Positions 15,691 through 24,384 of a stretch of DNA of 64,000 nucleotides are shown piece by piece; position 1 is the stretch's first letter; each line of letters starts with the position of its first letter. The notes under the pieces are model-generated. The model had not been told where the DNA came from and ran no database searches. It worked only from the letters and a program-made list of their open reading frames with translations. A program made the position numbers and the translations under genes. The stretch covers positions 124,001 to 188,000 of the forward strand of contig CAZVWU010000001.1 in NCBI GenBank assembly GCA_964631205.1, read 5' to 3'. The stretch comes from CAYYYJ01 sp964631205. GTDB taxonomy: Archaea > Aenigmatarchaeota > Aenigmatarchaeia > QMZP01 > JACQNV01.

Positions 15691-16272
15691 ATGGTAAAAA
15701 AAGAAGTAGGGGAGATGGTACGTACTTATATTTATTCATGGCTAGATAAAAGAGGTAAAAAAGACTTGCTGGAGATGACAAGTACTGGGGTAACGGAATT
15801 GGAGAGAAGAGTTTCTGCTGCAGCCTTGCAAAGTTCTGCAGATTCGAACCTATATGAAAGTGGATTGGAACAGATTGTAGGTAGCATATCATTAGCTTAT
15901 TGTTATTTTAGGGCCGCACAAAATATAGTAGCACATCCAGAAGTTGGTAAAACTTATCCTTTTTTCAGGCCATTTAAAAGAGCCCGAGCAAGAGAGGATA
16001 CTAAAAGAGCTGCATATGTCTTGAATAATCTTCCAGATGCTGGTCTCAAGGAGGTATATTTAAGGACTAGGTCGGCTCTCCAAGACGATGTAGAGAATGG
16101 AGTTTTACTTTTTGCCAGAGGGTTGAAAAACGGTATAACAGATGATCAGTGCTCTGAAGCAGATCGTGTGAGCTTGCGTGCTGTACTTAGATGCATAGAA
16201 ATAGGTGATATTACTGATACTATGAGAGAGGAGTTTGATGCCATATCTTATTTTCTAGAAACTTATAAGTAG
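15691..16272 (+). CDS. Hypothetical alpha-helical protein
   Basis: A 193-residue mostly helical soluble protein, unrecognised. The start gives MVKKEVGEMVRTYIYSWLDK; an AT-rich promoter-like GTTTAAATAAC lies about 25 bp upstream. There is no signal peptide or clear membrane helix. Long helices are predicted from patterns such as TELERRVSAAALQSSADSN. It is convergent with the NUDIX gene ending at 16300. Confidence 0.6.
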   Translation: MVKKEVGEMVRTYIYSWLDKRGKKDLLEMTSTGVTELERRVSAAALQSSADSNLYESGLEQIVGSISLAYCYFRAAQNIVAHPEVGKTYPFFRPFKRARAREDTKRAAYVLNNLPDAGLKEVYLRTRSALQDDVENGVLLFARGLKNGITDDQCSEADRVSLRAVLRCIEIGDITDTMREEFDAISYFLETYK

Positions 16273-16299
16273 TTTTTAGTATCCAATTGGCTCCAGAAA

Positions 16300-16740
16300 C
16301 TATTTTGCTAAAAAGCTGTCCAATTTCCCGGTTAAAAACTCATGCGCCTTCTTTAAAACATTTTTTGTGTTTTGAAAATCTATTTTTTCCATCGCGTCTT
16401 TATAAGAAAGCCACTCAAATCCTATGTGCTCCCATGAGAGCCTGACAACAGAATTTTTTGTTTCCCCTAGAAAATAAATAACCTCCTTGTTTATTGGCTT
16501 CCCCTGCCTCTTGTAAAAATATTTTATTTTCTCCTTGAACCCTGGAAACAGAATTATGTCCTTAAGGCCGGTTTCTTCCTCGGCCTCCCTTAAAGTTGTC
16601 TGCTCTTCAGTCTCGCCCCTCTCAACATTCCCCTTTGGGAAATCCAGATGCCCTGATGTGCTCTTGAGGACCAGATATAATAATTCCCCGTTTTCCGCCT
16701 TCCTAAACACAACAACGCCTGCAGATTTTTCAAAAGCCAT
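16300..16740 (-). CDS. NUDIX hydrolase, Ap4A-hydrolase-like
   Basis: A 146-residue NUDIX enzyme resembling diadenosine tetraphosphate hydrolases. The NUDIX box is GNVERGETEEQTTLREA followed by EEETGL, with the G-x5-E-x7-RE-x2-EE-x-G spacing intact. The N-terminus, EKSAGVVVFRKAENGELLYLVL, and the SGHLDFPKG strand are typical of this branch. It would remove signalling or toxic dinucleoside polyphosphates, by family knowledge. The next minus-strand gene upstream (16743-17117) ends 2 bp before its start, so they are probably one transcript. Confidence 0.85.
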   Translation of the reverse strand: MAFEKSAGVVVFRKAENGELLYLVLKSTSGHLDFPKGNVERGETEEQTTLREAEEETGLKDIILFPGFKEKIKYFYKRQGKPINKEVIYFLGETKNSVVRLSWEHIGFEWLSYKDAMEKIDFQNTKNVLKKAHEFLTGKLDSFLAK

Positions 16741-16742
16741 AA

Positions 16743-17117
16743 CTATTTTTCGAATACTTTGAAAACTTCCTCATCTTCGCCAGAATAGTAAAAAGAGAAT
16801 GAATGAACTCTGTAGTCAGCAGAATCTCTTTTAAGAAATAACAACCTTTCCTTCACTCTTAATGGATTTTCATACATTACTCTCGCAGCAGTACATAGGA
16901 GCCTGCAAAGCATCAATCCCTGCCTTTCAGTTAAATCGGGCATTTTTTCCAGATTCCCGGTGTGCAGGTGAAAGCTGGCATTCTGATCATTATTTGTAAT
17001 GCTTCCATTAAAATACAGTGAGTAGCTGATATATTTTTCCCCAAGAGATACTTTTCCAGCATATTCTTTCCCATCCTCCATTTCATAAACAACAACATGC
17101 AATCTCCTTTTATCCAT
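16743..17117 (-). CDS. Hypothetical protein
   Basis: A 124-residue protein with alternating beta strands (LHVVVYEMEDGKEYAGKVSL) and a central helix with two cysteines (LMLCRLLCTAARVMYEN). I do not recognise a family. It lies between the NUDIX gene and the endonuclease III gene on the same strand with 2- and 6-bp gaps, so it belongs to the same operon. Confidence 0.55.
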   Translation of the reverse strand: MDKRRLHVVVYEMEDGKEYAGKVSLGEKYISYSLYFNGSITNNDQNASFHLHTGNLEKMPDLTERQGLMLCRLLCTAARVMYENPLRVKERLLFLKRDSADYRVHSFSFYYSGEDEEVFKVFEK

Positions 17118-17123
17118 AATTGT

Positions 17124-17756
17124 CTAAACTCCAACCTTCGGGCAAATCTTATTCAAAACACATTCATCGCAAAGTGGCTTCCTTGCCTTGCAGATTTCCC
17201 GCCCATGGTAAATCATAAGCAAAGAATATTGATCCCAATACCTTTTTGGGACAATACGCAATAAATCCTTTTCTATCCTTTTGGGATCCTTGTGCCTGGT
17301 GAGCCCCAGCCTGTAATTAAGCCTTATGTTATGCGTGTCAATTGTTATGCCCTCTAATTTTCCAAAGCATGTAGCCAAGACAACTGTTGCGATCTTCCTC
17401 CCTATTCCTGGAAGCTCTATAAGATCCTTATATTCATAAGGAACTTCCCCATGATGTTTTTCAACAATAATTTCACAGGCCTTTTTTATATTCCTCGCTT
17501 TCCCTTTGTAAAGTCCAAGTGTTTTTATGTAATTTTCTATTTCTTCTAGAGGAGCGTCTGCAAAATCCTTTGGGGTTTTAAACCTTTCAAACAGTTTTGG
17601 CGTAACCTTATTCACAGCCGCATCCGAACACTGCGCAGACAGCATTGCAGAAACCATCATCTCGAAATTGTTTTTAAAATCCAGGCTGCATCTGACATCC
17701 GGATATTGTCTTTTCAACAGCCTGATTATTTTCAATACCCTTTCTTCTTTATCCAT
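17124..17756 (-). CDS. nth: Endonuclease III (first paralogue)
   Basis: A 210-residue base-excision glycosylase/AP lyase for oxidised pyrimidines. The helix-hairpin-helix LPGIGRKIATVVL supplies the catalytic lysine (in IGRK), and IDTHNIRLNYRLG supplies the catalytic aspartate. The C-terminal 4Fe-4S loop is complete: CKARKPLCDECVLNKIC has C-x6-C-x2-C-x5-C spacing. It is 3 bp downstream of a second endonuclease III gene. Confidence 0.93.
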   Translation of the reverse strand: MDKEERVLKIIRLLKRQYPDVRCSLDFKNNFEMMVSAMLSAQCSDAAVNKVTPKLFERFKTPKDFADAPLEEIENYIKTLGLYKGKARNIKKACEIIVEKHHGEVPYEYKDLIELPGIGRKIATVVLATCFGKLEGITIDTHNIRLNYRLGLTRHKDPKRIEKDLLRIVPKRYWDQYSLLMIYHGREICKARKPLCDECVLNKICPKVGV

Positions 17757-17759
17757 AAA

Positions 17760-18395
17760 TTAAATATTCTTATTAACACCAACTCTAGGGCAAAGATTAT
17801 TCAAAATACATTTACTGCATGTGGGAATCGGAGCCCTGCAGACAGCACGCCCATGAGCCTTTAGGAGGTGGGGCAGATCTTTCCAATATTTTTTATTAAC
17901 AGACTTCATCAAATCCTGTTCAATCTTTTCTGGGTTTGTATTTTTTGTCCAGCCAAGCCTGTAAGAAACCCTGATTACATGCGTATCAACCACAACTCCT
18001 TCAACAACATTAAAAGCATTTTGTAAAATAGCATTGGCAGTCTTCCTTCCGATTCCGGGCAGATTAACCAAATTCCCCATTTTATCTGGAACCTTTCCAT
18101 TGTATTTTTCAGCTAAAATCTTGCAGGCACTTATTATATTTTTTGCCTTATTCCCTGCAAAACTTATCCTTTTGATATCTTTAATCAATTCATCCAAATC
18201 AGCCTCTGAATAATCCTTTGCAGTTTTGTATTTTTTAAATAAAATTGGTGTAGCTGAGTTCACAACTTCATCCCTTACTTGGGCTGATAAAATCGCAGCC
18301 ACGAAAAGTTCGAGCGGATTAGAGAAATTTAAGTAGTATTTTGCGTTCGGATATTCTTTTTTCAATAAACGTATTATCTTTTCACTATCAATCAT
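17760..18395 (-). CDS. nth: Endonuclease III (second paralogue)
   Basis: A 211-residue relative of the next gene, with the same architecture: LPGIGRKTANAIL with the catalytic lysine, VDTHVIRVSYRLG with the aspartate, and CRAPIPTCSKCILNNLC for the 4Fe-4S cluster. I start at MIDSEKIIRLL (ATG at 18395), which aligns with the paralogue's first helix. A longer reading would overlap the aIF5B gene. The tandem pair has diverged strongly, so specialisation is likely. It sits 7 bp downstream of the aIF5B stop. Confidence 0.92.
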   Translation of the reverse strand: MIDSEKIIRLLKKEYPNAKYYLNFSNPLELFVAAILSAQVRDEVVNSATPILFKKYKTAKDYSEADLDELIKDIKRISFAGNKAKNIISACKILAEKYNGKVPDKMGNLVNLPGIGRKTANAILQNAFNVVEGVVVDTHVIRVSYRLGWTKNTNPEKIEQDLMKSVNKKYWKDLPHLLKAHGRAVCRAPIPTCSKCILNNLCPRVGVNKNI

Positions 18396-18402
18396 AAAAC
18401 TA

Positions 18403-20118
18403 TTATTTGTTTCTAATCTCTTCCAACAAAGCCTTCTCATCTTCCCTCAGTTTATGCCTTATTTTTTCCAGAACCTTAATATCCTGAGACATTAACTTGG
18501 TCTCTAAAATATCCCCTTCAAGAATATCCTTGCCCATCACAATATCGTCCATAGATAACGCAACCCTGTCGCCTGAGACAGCTTCGTCCACAGGAGATCC
18601 TGATTTCTGGACTTCTTTGATCTCCCCCACAACTTTTCCTTTTTTGGATAATTTATAATGATTTCTCAGGACACCTGCAGTTATTTCCACCCCAAATACA
18701 GCAGGCTTTGACTGCCTGAAAACGCAGCCAGGCAAAACCCTTAATCTGGCCGGCCTTGTCACAGTATTCAGCATTTCCTCTTCTTTCCTCGTTTTCTCCC
18801 CTTTCTCCCATTCCTGGTATTGTTCAATCAGCCTGTAAATAACATCAGACGAAAATATCTTGACTTTGGATGTCACAGAATTTTTCGCCTCTTCCTGTAT
18901 TTGCGAATTGAATGCAAAAATTAGCGGCTCTTTCAACGTCTTGATTTCAAAAACATCCTGTTTTGTTACAGCTCCGACTTCTGCTTTTCTTATAGGTATC
19001 CCAGCTTCCTGAAAAATCTTTATCATAGCCTCAAGGCTTCCAAGTGTGTCAGCTTTTAACATAACTCCGTCTTTTTCCGTCTCTATCTCAACATCCTCAA
19101 CTTCTTCCCTCACCTCTTCCTTTGCGTTTTCAATATCTTTCTCGTCTTTCACAACTCTTATAGGCGATCCAGCTATCGCTTCCTCCAAGCCGGGAGCAGA
19201 TATCCTTACACCAGAAGCAGCTGTAACAGAATCCAGATGCAAAAATTTCCTTTCTGCCCTGATGTCTTTTAGAGGTTCTGGTTTAAGCAAAGCCTTTATC
19301 TTTGTGACAACAATCTTTTTTCCCCCAATAACCAGCCAGTCGGATTTTTGGACTTCGCCATCATACAAAATCACATCTATAACAGCTCCCAAGCCTTTTT
19401 GTTCTTTTACTTCTAATATAGTTCCTTTACCCTCATCTTTTGTGAATTCAATCCTTTTCTGTAAATATTTCTGCGCCAATCCAGCCAGCACAACCAGCAG
19501 GTCAGGCACGCCCTCGCCGGTCTTGCCTGAAACAGGCACTATGCTAACCTGTTTTCCAAAATCAGAGACCCTGTCATATCTTTCTGAATCAAATCCCTGA
19601 GCTCCCAGCTGGCCAATTAATTTGTAAATTTTATTTTCGACCTCTTCCATTGTTCTTTTAGGCTGGTCTCCAAAAGTTTTTAAAAAGCCCTGATCCTCAT
19701 GCGGCATCCAGCTCAGAGTCCTGTCAATTTTTGTCGCAGCCACAACAAAAGGCGTCTTGAATTCCTTCAAAAATTTTATGCACTCCTCTGTCTGCTGCTG
19801 GATCCCCTCGTTCACATCAATAACCAATACTGCAATATCAGCTATTGCGCCTCCCCTTTTTCTTAGAGTTACAAACGCAGCATGTCCAGGCGTATCCAGA
19901 AAAAGAAGCCCTGGGATAGTAAGATCTATCTTCATCCTTTTCAGCAAATCTTCATACCTTGTTTTTATTATTTCAATTGGGACTTCAGAGGACCCTATAT
20001 GCTGCGTTATCCCGCCTGCCTCGCCTGAAGCTACAGAGCTGCCTCTGATCTTATCCAGCAAGGTCGTCTTGCCATGGTCCACATGCCCCAAAACCGCTAT
20101 TATCGGCTGCCTGATCAT
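18403..20118 (-). CDS. infB: Translation initiation factor aIF5B
   Basis: A 571-residue GTPase that joins ribosomal subunits during initiation. G1 is GHVDHGKTTL (11-20), G3 is DTPGH (75-79) and G4 is TKID (about 130). Domains II-IV follow, with the long linker-like region around residues 330-370. The start MIRQPIIAVLGHVDHG is of the compact archaeal type without an N-terminal extension. I see no intein at the nucleotide-binding motifs. It heads an operon with the two endonuclease III genes. Confidence 0.96.
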   Translation of the reverse strand: MIRQPIIAVLGHVDHGKTTLLDKIRGSSVASGEAGGITQHIGSSEVPIEIIKTRYEDLLKRMKIDLTIPGLLFLDTPGHAAFVTLRKRGGAIADIAVLVIDVNEGIQQQTEECIKFLKEFKTPFVVAATKIDRTLSWMPHEDQGFLKTFGDQPKRTMEEVENKIYKLIGQLGAQGFDSERYDRVSDFGKQVSIVPVSGKTGEGVPDLLVVLAGLAQKYLQKRIEFTKDEGKGTILEVKEQKGLGAVIDVILYDGEVQKSDWLVIGGKKIVVTKIKALLKPEPLKDIRAERKFLHLDSVTAASGVRISAPGLEEAIAGSPIRVVKDEKDIENAKEEVREEVEDVEIETEKDGVMLKADTLGSLEAMIKIFQEAGIPIRKAEVGAVTKQDVFEIKTLKEPLIFAFNSQIQEEAKNSVTSKVKIFSSDVIYRLIEQYQEWEKGEKTRKEEEMLNTVTRPARLRVLPGCVFRQSKPAVFGVEITAGVLRNHYKLSKKGKVVGEIKEVQKSGSPVDEAVSGDRVALSMDDIVMGKDILEGDILETKLMSQDIKVLEKIRHKLREDEKALLEEIRNK

Positions 20119-20231
20119 ATCAGTCCCTCCATAGGCTCATATTTATCTGCCAAATAGGCAAATAGACTTTATTTCTTAAAGGGGTATAAAAGCGCATATA
20201 AGAGGGAAATATAATATCTAATAGACCCTTA

Positions 20232-21572
20232 ATGAAAAAAACAGTAAGGCATGAGCTGAAAAAAGAACTCACCCTTTTTAACACAGTCCTTCTCGGAATC
20301 GGCATAATCCTTGGGGCAGGTGTGTACGCCCTTATAGGGGTTGGAGCAGGCACAGCAGGCGACATGCTCTGGCTGGCCTTTGTAATAGCTGCAATAATAG
20401 CCATTTTTACAGGGTTGAGCTATGCCGAGCTTTCCAGTGTATTTTCAAAAGAAGCAGCTGAGTATAACTACACTAAAAAAGCGTTTGGAAGGAACTGGCT
20501 GTCTTTTTTTGTGAGCTGGATGCTGATAATTGCAGGCATAGTGGCCGCTGCGACAGTGTCCCTTGGTTTTGCAGGTTATTTCTCCTTCCTGTTTGGCGGA
20601 AACCTGAACCTGATAGCGTTAAGCTTAGTTATTGCGATGACCGGATTGAATTATCTTGGGATGAAAGATTCTGCAAGATTCAACAATATCGCCTCTATTA
20701 TAGAAGCTTCAGGCCTTCTGCTTGTCATAGCAATCTTCTTTATTTTTACAGGCTCCAACAACCCAAATGTAAATTTCTTCCAACTGCCGCCGGCAGGGTT
20801 TGCAGGCCTGATGTCTGCGGTTGCACTCATATTCTTTGCTTATATCGGTTTTGAAAGCATAGTAAACCTTTCAGAGGAAGTCAAGAATCCAAAAAATATT
20901 GTCCCAAAGGCCCTTATCATTTCAATAGCCATCTCAACTGTGCTCTATATCCTTGTTTCAATCTCGGCTGTTGGAATTTTAGGTTCAGACGCTTTGTCAA
21001 AATCAAAAGCCCCCTTGACAGAGGCAGTTTCAAAATCAATACCAGACGCAACCCTGCTAATGTCGATAATTGCTTTGTTTGCAACAGGGAATACTGTATT
21101 GATTTCAATGATAGTTGTGTCCAGAATATTCTATGGCATGGCGCGCCAGCGCTCCCTACCAAAAATATTTTCTGGGATAGGGAGAACAGGAACCCCCTAC
21201 TTTTCTGTATTAATAGTCGGTCTGATTACAGCCGCCTTCGCCTATTTAGGAAACCTGAAATTTATAGCATCTGTCACAGACTTGGGGATATTTATTGTGT
21301 ATTTTTTTGTAAATATGGCCCTGATAAAACTCAGGTATTCAAAATCGTGTGCGCCAGCACACGAGATGCAGCGCACATCTCGTGCAGATGCTGCACGAGG
21401 CTACAAACCCCGCTTCAAAAGCCCGAGCATAGGAAGATTCCCTTTCCTTGCTTTCCTTGGCTTGCTCGCATCCTTCATCATGTTTTTCTATTTTGAACTG
21501 AATGTCTGGCTTCTAGAGATAGCTGTTATAGCTACCGGTTTACTGATCTTCTGGTTATTTAGAGAGAATTGA
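20232..21572 (+). CDS. APC-family amino acid/polyamine transporter
   Basis: A 446-residue polytopic membrane protein with about 12 hydrophobic helices. The consensus start of APC transporters is clear: TLFNTVLLGIGIILGAGVYALIGVGAG (residues about 14-40 in two halves), including the unwound GxG motif of helix 1. FAYIGFESIVNLSEEVKNPKN (about 200-220) is the helix-6 substrate region. A charged, low-complexity loop (CAPAHEMQRTSRADAARGY, about 375-395) interrupts the C-terminal part and looks locally repetitive at DNA level. The transported substrate is unknown. Confidence 0.9.
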   Translation: MKKTVRHELKKELTLFNTVLLGIGIILGAGVYALIGVGAGTAGDMLWLAFVIAAIIAIFTGLSYAELSSVFSKEAAEYNYTKKAFGRNWLSFFVSWMLIIAGIVAAATVSLGFAGYFSFLFGGNLNLIALSLVIAMTGLNYLGMKDSARFNNIASIIEASGLLLVIAIFFIFTGSNNPNVNFFQLPPAGFAGLMSAVALIFFAYIGFESIVNLSEEVKNPKNIVPKALIISIAISTVLYILVSISAVGILGSDALSKSKAPLTEAVSKSIPDATLLMSIIALFATGNTVLISMIVVSRIFYGMARQRSLPKIFSGIGRTGTPYFSVLIVGLITAAFAYLGNLKFIASVTDLGIFIVYFFVNMALIKLRYSKSCAPAHEMQRTSRADAARGYKPRFKSPSIGRFPFLAFLGLLASFIMFFYFELNVWLLEIAVIATGLLIFWLFREN

Positions 21573-21661
21573 CCGAATGTCATTATTCCTCAGAAAAGAA
21601 GTGCCTTTATAGCCTTTATAAGAATGGAAAATAAATATATTTATAGTGGAGGTGGATTTCT

Positions 21662-21817
21662 ATGAAGCTTTCAAAAACAGTTATGGGTGTGCCAGCAGTA
21701 GTTGTCGGCTTATTGATTGCATTGACTCAGTATATGGGGTTGCCTGGCTATCTGCAATATGTCTGGGCTGTTCTAGTACTCTTGTGGGGCGTCCTAGCCT
21801 TATCATCCAAAAAATAA
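21662..21817 (+). CDS. Small two-helix membrane protein
   Basis: A 51-residue protein with two hydrophobic helices (VPAVVVGLLIALTQYMG and YVWAVLVLLWGVLALSS) and a basic end, KK. A strong Shine-Dalgarno-like GGAGGTGG at 21648-21655 lies 6 bp before the ATG, and a TATA-like AATATATTTATAG lies upstream, so it is very likely expressed. It resembles in size and layout the 59-residue protein at 62084. Function unknown. Confidence 0.7.
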   Translation: MKLSKTVMGVPAVVVGLLIALTQYMGLPGYLQYVWAVLVLLWGVLALSSKK

Positions 21818-21872
21818 GCCATTTTTTTAAATTCAATTTTCTATTATAAGTCTTTGCCTTATTCAGATAATT

Positions 21873-22805
21873 TTAACTAATCACATAGTTTAAAGCATCC
21901 TGTATAATGCTTACCTCTATAACATCTATTCCACTAACACTCACCTTCTGTCCTTTCGGGACAAGAAACCTCGAAGCCCCCTGGTTTTTGGCAGCCTGTG
22001 CCTTTGACTCAACCCCCCCAACCTGCCCTATTGTCCCGTCAGTTTCTATTGTGCCGGTCATCAGCGTCCCGCTGCTTAAGCTCCTGCCTAGAAGAGATGC
22101 ATAAATTGTCGCAGTTATAGCTCCGCCTGCAGAAGGGCCGTCCACAGTGACTATATCTCCAACCTGGTTTACAAAACTCACATCAATATCTTTGTCAGCC
22201 ACTGATACTTTGCTTAATTTACTGGCAACTGCTGCAGCAAGCCTTATGGAATCCTGAGCCCCGCTCTTCAGCTCCACATTTTTTATGTTGACTGACAACA
22301 ATCCTGTCCCCTTTGGCAGTATTTTCACTTCGAGCGGAATTATCGCGCCTCCCCCATCACTTTTAACAGCAGCAACGAAATAGTTTTTGGTTAATGGGGT
22401 GAGCGAAACTATCTCCTGTTCCTTTGTCTGTATATCACCTTTCAGCTTGCTAACATTACCTTCAAGCAGGCTGATAGAATCTGCCCTTCTCCTGAGCTCA
22501 ACTATCTGCCTGCTTATTATGTCTTTTTGGTCAAAAATGGTAAAGTTAAGCGCTGTGATATTTCTTGTTTGTACATTTATTACATTAGTCTGGTTTTCAA
22601 CTGTGGCTTCCAAACCGCCTATCGTGTTTTCCTGGCCCTCAATTGATAGAGTTTTATTTTCTATGTCAGCCTTCTGGATGCTTATTATTCCAGCCTTTGT
22701 CTGAGTGTCCTGGTAAAATAAAATGGTTGCTGAAGAAAACATCGCCGTTGTGGAGACTAAAAGAATTAAGATTATTTTAATTTTTAGCTCGAGGCTCCCA
22801 ACCAT
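21873..22805 (-). CDS. Membrane-anchored Lon-like S16 protease
   Basis: A 310-residue protein with an N-terminal transmembrane helix (about 9-27), an extracytoplasmic coiled coil with many N-x-T sites (35-130) and a C-terminal S16 domain. The Ser/Lys dyad is Ser225 in VDGPSAGGAI and Lys268 in GQVGGVESKAQ. It lacks an ATPase, like other archaeal S16-like surface proteases. If the topology is as read, it would work outside the membrane on secreted or membrane proteins. It follows rpl11 on the same strand after about 58 bp. Confidence 0.85.
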   Translation of the reverse strand: MVGSLELKIKIILILLVSTTAMFSSATILFYQDTQTKAGIISIQKADIENKTLSIEGQENTIGGLEATVENQTNVINVQTRNITALNFTIFDQKDIISRQIVELRRRADSISLLEGNVSKLKGDIQTKEQEIVSLTPLTKNYFVAAVKSDGGGAIIPLEVKILPKGTGLLSVNIKNVELKSGAQDSIRLAAAVASKLSKVSVADKDIDVSFVNQVGDIVTVDGPSAGGAITATIYASLLGRSLSSGTLMTGTIETDGTIGQVGGVESKAQAAKNQGASRFLVPKGQKVSVSGIDVIEVSIIQDALNYVIS

Positions 22806-22863
22806 ATAGATATAAATTAGTTTGTTTTATATAAATTTTAAAAAATAGGGTTGTTTTCAGGTC

Positions 22864-23454
22864 TTACTTACCCTTTTTAATTTTCCTCTTCTTTTTCTCC
22901 TCTTTCTTTGCTGGAGGCGCCCCCTTTGCTGCCACAGGCGCTCCGGGTACAGCAGGCACTGGTGCAGCTCCAGGAGCTGCAGGCGTGGCAGGGGCTTCAG
23001 CCGCCTCGACTTTCTTGACCTCCCTTTTCTTGCCTAGCAAAGCCTTTCCTTCTTCCCCTATGGAAACGCCCATGCTCCTGCAGGTGCCTAAAACCTGCTT
23101 AACATAATTTTCTTCATCATATCCGAATTTTGTTTTAGCAATGAGCTTGACCTGGTCCATTGAAATATTACCTACCCATTCCTGGCCTGCAAATGCAGAC
23201 CCGGCCTCGACCTTTGCCTCTTTCCTTATCAAGGCTGCGACAGGCGGCTTCCCAACCTCAATAGTGAATGTTTTGTTTGGCCCAACAATAATTTTCACAG
23301 GAACCTGCATGCCTTTCAGGCTCGAAGTCTGCTTGTTTATCTCCTCGACAACTTTTCCCACCGGCAGACCCAAAGGCGATAATGCGGGCCCTATAGGCGG
23401 AGCTGCTGTTGCCTTCCCGCCTTCCACCATCACAGAAACTGATTGGGATACCAT
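22864..23454 (-). CDS. rpl11: Large ribosomal subunit protein uL11
   Basis: A 196-residue ribosomal stalk-base protein. The core (1-140) has the expected KATAAPPIGPALSPLGLPVG N-terminus and the rRNA-binding C-terminal domain ending ...YVKQVLGTCRSMGVSI. Residues beyond about 145 form an Ala/Pro-rich linker and a lysine-rich tail (KKEEKKKRKIKKGK), longer than usual for uL11. The usual archaeal neighbours uL1 and uL10 are absent. It follows spt5 with about 45 bp between. Confidence 0.96.
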   Translation of the reverse strand: MVSQSVSVMVEGGKATAAPPIGPALSPLGLPVGKVVEEINKQTSSLKGMQVPVKIIVGPNKTFTIEVGKPPVAALIRKEAKVEAGSAFAGQEWVGNISMDQVKLIAKTKFGYDEENYVKQVLGTCRSMGVSIGEEGKALLGKKREVKKVEAAEAPATPAAPGAAPVPAVPGAPVAAKGAPPAKKEEKKKRKIKKGK

Positions 23455-23498
23455 ATAATTAGCTCACATTTTATTTGATAATTTAAATAGGTTATTTA

Positions 23499-24017
23499 TT
23501 ACCCAACGCTCTTCTTCAAGTCCTCGAAAGAAAATCTCCTGTTCTCCTTCTTGCTTTCTGCAGCTGCCTGAGCAACCTCTATCTTTGCGCCTTTCTTCAG
23601 AATTTTAATCATATCCACTGAAATTGTCATTGGGATCGGTATCGCGCCTTCCCTCAACTCTATTGTTACCTCATCCTTTGTCTTGTCAATTCTGGTAACA
23701 ACCCCTTTGTCGCCTTTAAATGCGCCTCCAACAATCTCAACCTCGTCCCCAATATCAACTGCGACTTTTTTGACCTCGAGGAATTTTTGTATATCCGATA
23801 AATTTATCGGCTTCTCCAGGAAGCTTCTTATATGCATCATTCCCTGAGCAGCCTTATGGATATCAGTAAGGTTCCCTTCGGCAAAAATATATCCTTTTAA
23901 CTCTGCCGGATGTAAAATCGCCTTCACATCCAATGCCTGGTTTCTTACATTGAGGGCAAGCATATCAACTACCATATCTTCCCTTCTAGAAGTCGTCCTT
24001 ATAGTATATATTGGCAT
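23499..24017 (-). CDS. spt5: Transcription elongation factor Spt5 (NusG homologue)
   Basis: A 172-residue elongation factor that binds the RNA polymerase clamp with Spt4. The NGN domain begins MPIYTIRTTSRREDMVVDML and the KOW motif is seen in IGDEVEIVGGAFKGDKGVVTRIDK (about 93-115 in two pieces). A short charged C-terminal extension follows (AQAAAESKKENRRFSFEDLKK). The order secE-spt5-rpl11 is the conserved archaeal one. Its partner Spt4 is at 43615. Confidence 0.95.
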   Translation of the reverse strand: MPIYTIRTTSRREDMVVDMLALNVRNQALDVKAILHPAELKGYIFAEGNLTDIHKAAQGMMHIRSFLEKPINLSDIQKFLEVKKVAVDIGDEVEIVGGAFKGDKGVVTRIDKTKDEVTIELREGAIPIPMTISVDMIKILKKGAKIEVAQAAAESKKENRRFSFEDLKKSVG

Positions 24018-24021
24018 TATA

Positions 24022-24070
24022 CCCCTTTCTTTTCCAAAAAGAAAAGCCTTATAACCCGAAAGAAAAGGGT
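24022..24070. repeat. TTTCTTT/AAAGAAA element, copy A
   Basis: In the gap between secE and spt5, CCCCTTTCTTTTCC (24022-24035) faces a first purine run AAAAAGAAAAG (24036-24046). After a spacer comes a second, GAAAGAAAAGGG (24058-24069). The ends match copy B at 27254 closely (CCCTTTCTTTTC and AAAGAAAAGGGTTTA-x-TA). The pyrimidine run can pair with either purine run, so two exclusive hairpins are possible. Confidence 0.6.
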
Positions 24071-24099
24071 TTACTAAAGCTCTTTCTTATCGAATCTAA

Positions 24100-24267
24100 C
24101 TATAGACCTGTTAATATGAAAGCAAGATAAATCACAAACCCTATTGTGCCTATCAATGCAATCCCTGCAAAAGATATCTTCGTTGTTGTTTTAAATTCAT
24201 CCTTCCCCGGTTTCCTGGCTATCTGCATAACCCTTTTATATTCAGCCAGTTTTTCCTTAAGATTCAT
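24100..24267 (-). CDS. secE: Preprotein translocase subunit SecE (Sec61 gamma)
   Basis: A 55-residue protein with the archaeal SecE pattern: an amphipathic helix (LKEKLAEYKRVMQIARKPGKDEF) and one transmembrane helix (FAGIALIGTIGFVIYLAFIL). ARKPGKDEF is the conserved motif of Sec61 gamma proteins. Position between ftsZ and spt5 fits the conserved archaeal order ftsZ-secE-spt5-rpl11. It holds the SecY channel together, from family knowledge; SecY is not in the window. Confidence 0.92.
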   Translation of the reverse strand: MNLKEKLAEYKRVMQIARKPGKDEFKTTTKISFAGIALIGTIGFVIYLAFILTGL

Positions 24268-24384
24268 ATATTATTTGTATAGATTAACATGGTTGGCTAT
24301 TTAAAGGTTAATCAGAAGTGAGTTATAAAGTAAACGTCAGGCACAGGAAAGATTTTCGAAGAACTGGGCTGTGCAGACCCATCC

